Source: Flavobacterium indicum GPTSA100-9 = DSM 17447 (lineage in GTDB: Bacteria > Bacteroidota > Bacteroidia > Flavobacteriales > Flavobacteriaceae). From it: a stretch of DNA of 64,000 nucleotides. Location of the stretch: assembly GCF_000455605.1 (NCBI RefSeq), contig NC_017025.1, forward strand, positions 2,790,001 to 2,854,000, given 5' to 3'. Of the stretch, positions 61,992 to 64,000 are shown in pieces. Positions within the stretch are counted from its first letter, which is position 1. Each line of letters starts with the position of its first letter. The notes below the pieces were generated by a model. It had not been told where the DNA came from, did not search any database, and saw nothing but the letters and a program-made list of their open reading frames with translations. The position numbers and the translations under genes were made by a program.

Positions 61992-63533
61992 CTACATTTT
62001 CATTAACCAATTACGCATAGAAACTTCATTTGCAATAATTGTTCTTAATTCTGAAATGGCTACACGTTGTTGTTCCATAGAATCTCTATGACGAATAGTA
62101 ACTGTTTTATCTTCTAATGTTTGGTGATCTACTGTAATACAGAAAGGTGTTCCTAAAGCGTCTTGTCTTCTGTAACGACGACCTACTGCATCTTTTTCAT
62201 CATACGCCACATTGAAATCCCATTTTAATTCTTCCACAATTTCTTTTGCCACTTCTGGCAAACCATCTTTTTTCACTAATGGTAAAATGGCAGCTTTTGT
62301 TGGTGCTAATACAGAAGGCAAACGCAATACAGTTCTAGTAGAACCATCTTCCAAGGTTTCTTCTTGTAAGGCTTTTGAGAATACAGCTAAGAACATACGA
62401 TCTAAACCAACCGATGTTTCTACTACATAAGGTACATAGTTTCTGTTTTCTTCCGTATCAAAATATTGTAATTTTTTACCTGAGAATTGTTCGTGTGCTT
62501 TTAAATCGAAATCGGTACGGGAATGAATTCCTTCCAATTCTTTAAATCCGAACGGGAAATTGAACTCAATATCGGCAGCAGCATTGGCATAGTGTGCTAA
62601 TTTTTCATGGTCGTGAAAACGGTAATTTTCTTTCCCTAAACCTAGCGACAAATGCCATTTTAAACGCGTTTCTTTCCAGTATTCGTAGTATTTCATTTCT
62701 TCTCCTGGCTTCACAAAGAATTGCATTTCCATTTGTTCAAACTCACGCATACGGAAAATAAATTGTCGAGCCACAATTTCATTACGGAAGGCTTTACCTG
62801 TTTGAGCAATTCCAAAAGGAATCTTCATACGGCCTGTTTTTTGAACGTTTAAGAAATTTACAAAAATACCTTGTGCAGTTTCCGGACGTAAATACAAATC
62901 CATTGCTGAATCAGCAGAAGCGCCTAATTTAGTACCGAACATTAAGTTGAACTGGCGTACTTCGGTCCAATTGCGCGAACCTGATTCCGGGCAAGCGATT
63001 TCTAATTCTTCGATTAAAGCTTTCACATCGGCTAAATCGCCAGAATCTAGACCCTTAGCCATTCTTTGTAAGATTGCATTTTTCTGGTCTAAATAACCTT
63101 TAACTCTTTCGTTAGTCGCTACAAACTGAGCCTCGTCAAAAGCATCGCCAAAACGGCCTTTAGCTTTTTCTATTTCTTTTTGTGCTTTTTGGTTTAATTT
63201 TTCGGCATAATCCTCAATTAACACATCGGCACGGTATCTTTTTTTCGAATCTTTATTATCAATTAAAGGATCATTAAAAGCATCTACGTGACCCGATGCT
63301 TTCCAAGTTGTAGGGTGCATAAATATTGCGGCATCAATACCTACAATGTTTTCATGCATTTGCACCATTGATTTCCACCAATAATCACGGATGTTTTTCT
63401 TTAATTCTACCCCGTTTTGAGCATAGTCATATACTGCACTCAATCCATCATAAATTTCGCTTGACGGAAAAATAAATCCGTACTCTTTTGCATGCGAAAC
63501 TACATTCTTAAATAAGTCTTCTTGTTTTGCCAT
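61992..63533 (-). CDS. glyS: Glycyl-tRNA synthetase (alpha2 type)
   Basis: A 513-residue class II synthetase of the single-chain dimeric type. The N-terminus has KEYGFIFPSSEIYDGLSAVYDYA. LRPETAQGIFVNFLN near residue 215 and FRNEIVARQFIFRMREFEQMEMQFF near 255 are the class II catalytic motifs. The C-terminal anticodon domain has LPSVLAPTKAAILPLVKKD and FCITVDHQTLEDKTVTIRHRDS. It charges tRNA-Gly. It is monocistronic as far as can be seen. Confidence 0.96.
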   Translation of the reverse strand: MAKQEDLFKNVVSHAKEYGFIFPSSEIYDGLSAVYDYAQNGVELKKNIRDYWWKSMVQMHENIVGIDAAIFMHPTTWKASGHVDAFNDPLIDNKDSKKRYRADVLIEDYAEKLNQKAQKEIEKAKGRFGDAFDEAQFVATNERVKGYLDQKNAILQRMAKGLDSGDLADVKALIEELEIACPESGSRNWTEVRQFNLMFGTKLGASADSAMDLYLRPETAQGIFVNFLNVQKTGRMKIPFGIAQTGKAFRNEIVARQFIFRMREFEQMEMQFFVKPGEEMKYYEYWKETRLKWHLSLGLGKENYRFHDHEKLAHYANAAADIEFNFPFGFKELEGIHSRTDFDLKAHEQFSGKKLQYFDTEENRNYVPYVVETSVGLDRMFLAVFSKALQEETLEDGSTRTVLRLPSVLAPTKAAILPLVKKDGLPEVAKEIVEELKWDFNVAYDEKDAVGRRYRRQDALGTPFCITVDHQTLEDKTVTIRHRDSMEQQRVAISELRTIIANEVSMRNWLMKM

Positions 63534-63582
63534 ACTGCAAAAGTAAAATAAGGAATGGAATTAAGAAAAGTTTTTTTGTAAA

Positions 63583-64000
63583 TTAATTATAGTTGAAGAT
63601 GGTAGAACCAATTTTGTTAATTCCTGAATACAAATTCACTACATATCTTCCTTTGTAAATTTTATTTTTTTCAAGGTCTACGTAGTTGCAAACGTCGGTA
63701 ATTTGTTTGTTGTAGATGAAATCTATCTTTTTACTGTATCGTAATACTGTGTTGTTTTGTTCAAAAATTAATTGTTCTTTAGAGATAATTTCATTTTTTG
63801 GATTTACAATTTGAATAAATAACTCTTTTTCACCATAATCTACAAACTTTGTACCTTCAAATGAAAAACAAACGCGTATTTGTTCAATTTCTTTTTTCTG
63901 AGCATTAGTGGCGTTATCTTTAATTACTTTAACTCCTCTAGCTTGTAAATTTGAAATTACTAATTTACTAGATGCTGAAATTTTTTCTAAATTGTTTACA
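63583..64000 (-). CDS. C-terminal end of a flavobacterial protein of unknown function (5' end outside window)
   Basis: An open frame runs from the window edge to a stop at 63583, giving 138 residues that include LQARGVKVIKDNATNAQKKE, FSFEGTKFVDYGEKELFIQI and YVVNLYSGINKIGST. The first visible part is helical (possibly a coiled coil), the last part beta-rich. Similar proteins near glyS in flavobacteria carry a membrane helix and coiled coil at the N-terminus; that part is not visible here. No start lies in the window. Confidence 0.7.
   Translation of the reverse strand, partial: VNNLEKISASSKLVISNLQARGVKVIKDNATNAQKKEIEQIRVCFSFEGTKFVDYGEKELFIQIVNPKNEIISKEQLIFEQNNTVLRYSKKIDFIYNKQITDVCNYVDLEKNKIYKGRYVVNLYSGINKIGSTIFNYN

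Noticed and set aside
61744..62010. An 88-residue open frame on the minus strand overlapping the glyS end
   Set aside because: It is made almost wholly of translated tandem repeats (SSLC and CHAEFISAS-type strings) and overlaps glyS, so it is a shadow of the repeat array.

Overview
The window is a chromosomal segment of a Flavobacterium-like member of the Bacteroidota. The evidence is the strongly A+T-rich sequence, -7 promoter boxes of the TAnnTTTG type, type IX secretion (T9SS) C-terminal sorting domains, Bacteroidota-typical families (DUF4271, DUF4296, DUF3098, FISUMP, LuxE-like acyl-protein synthetase) and family-typical gene order (DUF4271-hemD, dihydroorotase-DUF4296). No plasmid, integrase, transposase, CRISPR array or rRNA was seen.

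Layout. Positions 1-29627 are mostly housekeeping: the end of a T9SS surface protein, a LuxE-like ligase, tatD, an acyltransferase and asparaginase run, a tRNA-Ser squeezed between two reading frames, rpoN, asnS, an epimerase, dihydroorotase with a glycosyltransferase, hemD, pckA, a saccharopine-dehydrogenase-like gene with an Lrp regulator, a Zn peptidase, leuS, a MORN/WG repeat pair, then ftsX and DUF3098. Positions 45728-50690 resume core genes (uppP, truB, a YiiX-like peptidase, a thioredoxin-like protein, a patatin, pyrH, frr). Positions 50769-59562 hold two very large T9SS cargo proteins, one of them a reprolysin-like metalloprotease. The window ends with recX, thiL, a repeat array, glyS and a truncated coding region.

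The accessory highlight is the roughly 16-kb block 29628-45727. It separates ftsX-DUF3098 from uppP-truB, which are normally neighbours in Bacteroidota. The block holds three predicted surface-fibre proteins: two with 17-residue YadA-head-like repeats, and two with an S74 self-cleaving chaperone domain. It also holds three tandem FISUMP proteins with six conserved cysteines, coupled to a thioredoxin-like protein, and a GH19 chitinase with a sorting domain. Control genes are a complete histidine kinase-response regulator pair, an extra kinase and an extra response regulator. Small unlisted membrane ORFs lie within it. The chitinase and the main fibre operon share a 16-bp GC-rich box (15 of 16 bases identical) placed exactly 40 nt from the same AAATTTGC promoter-like element, so the cluster looks like a regulated surface-fibre system. 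Its function is inferred.

Repeats of interest: a dispersed palindrome (coding CHAELDSAS) inserted in frame in leuS and present as a tandem array after thiL, a four-copy heptanucleotide repeat inside leuS, and a structured element after the LuxE-like gene. All homology calls come from reading motifs; no database search was possible.
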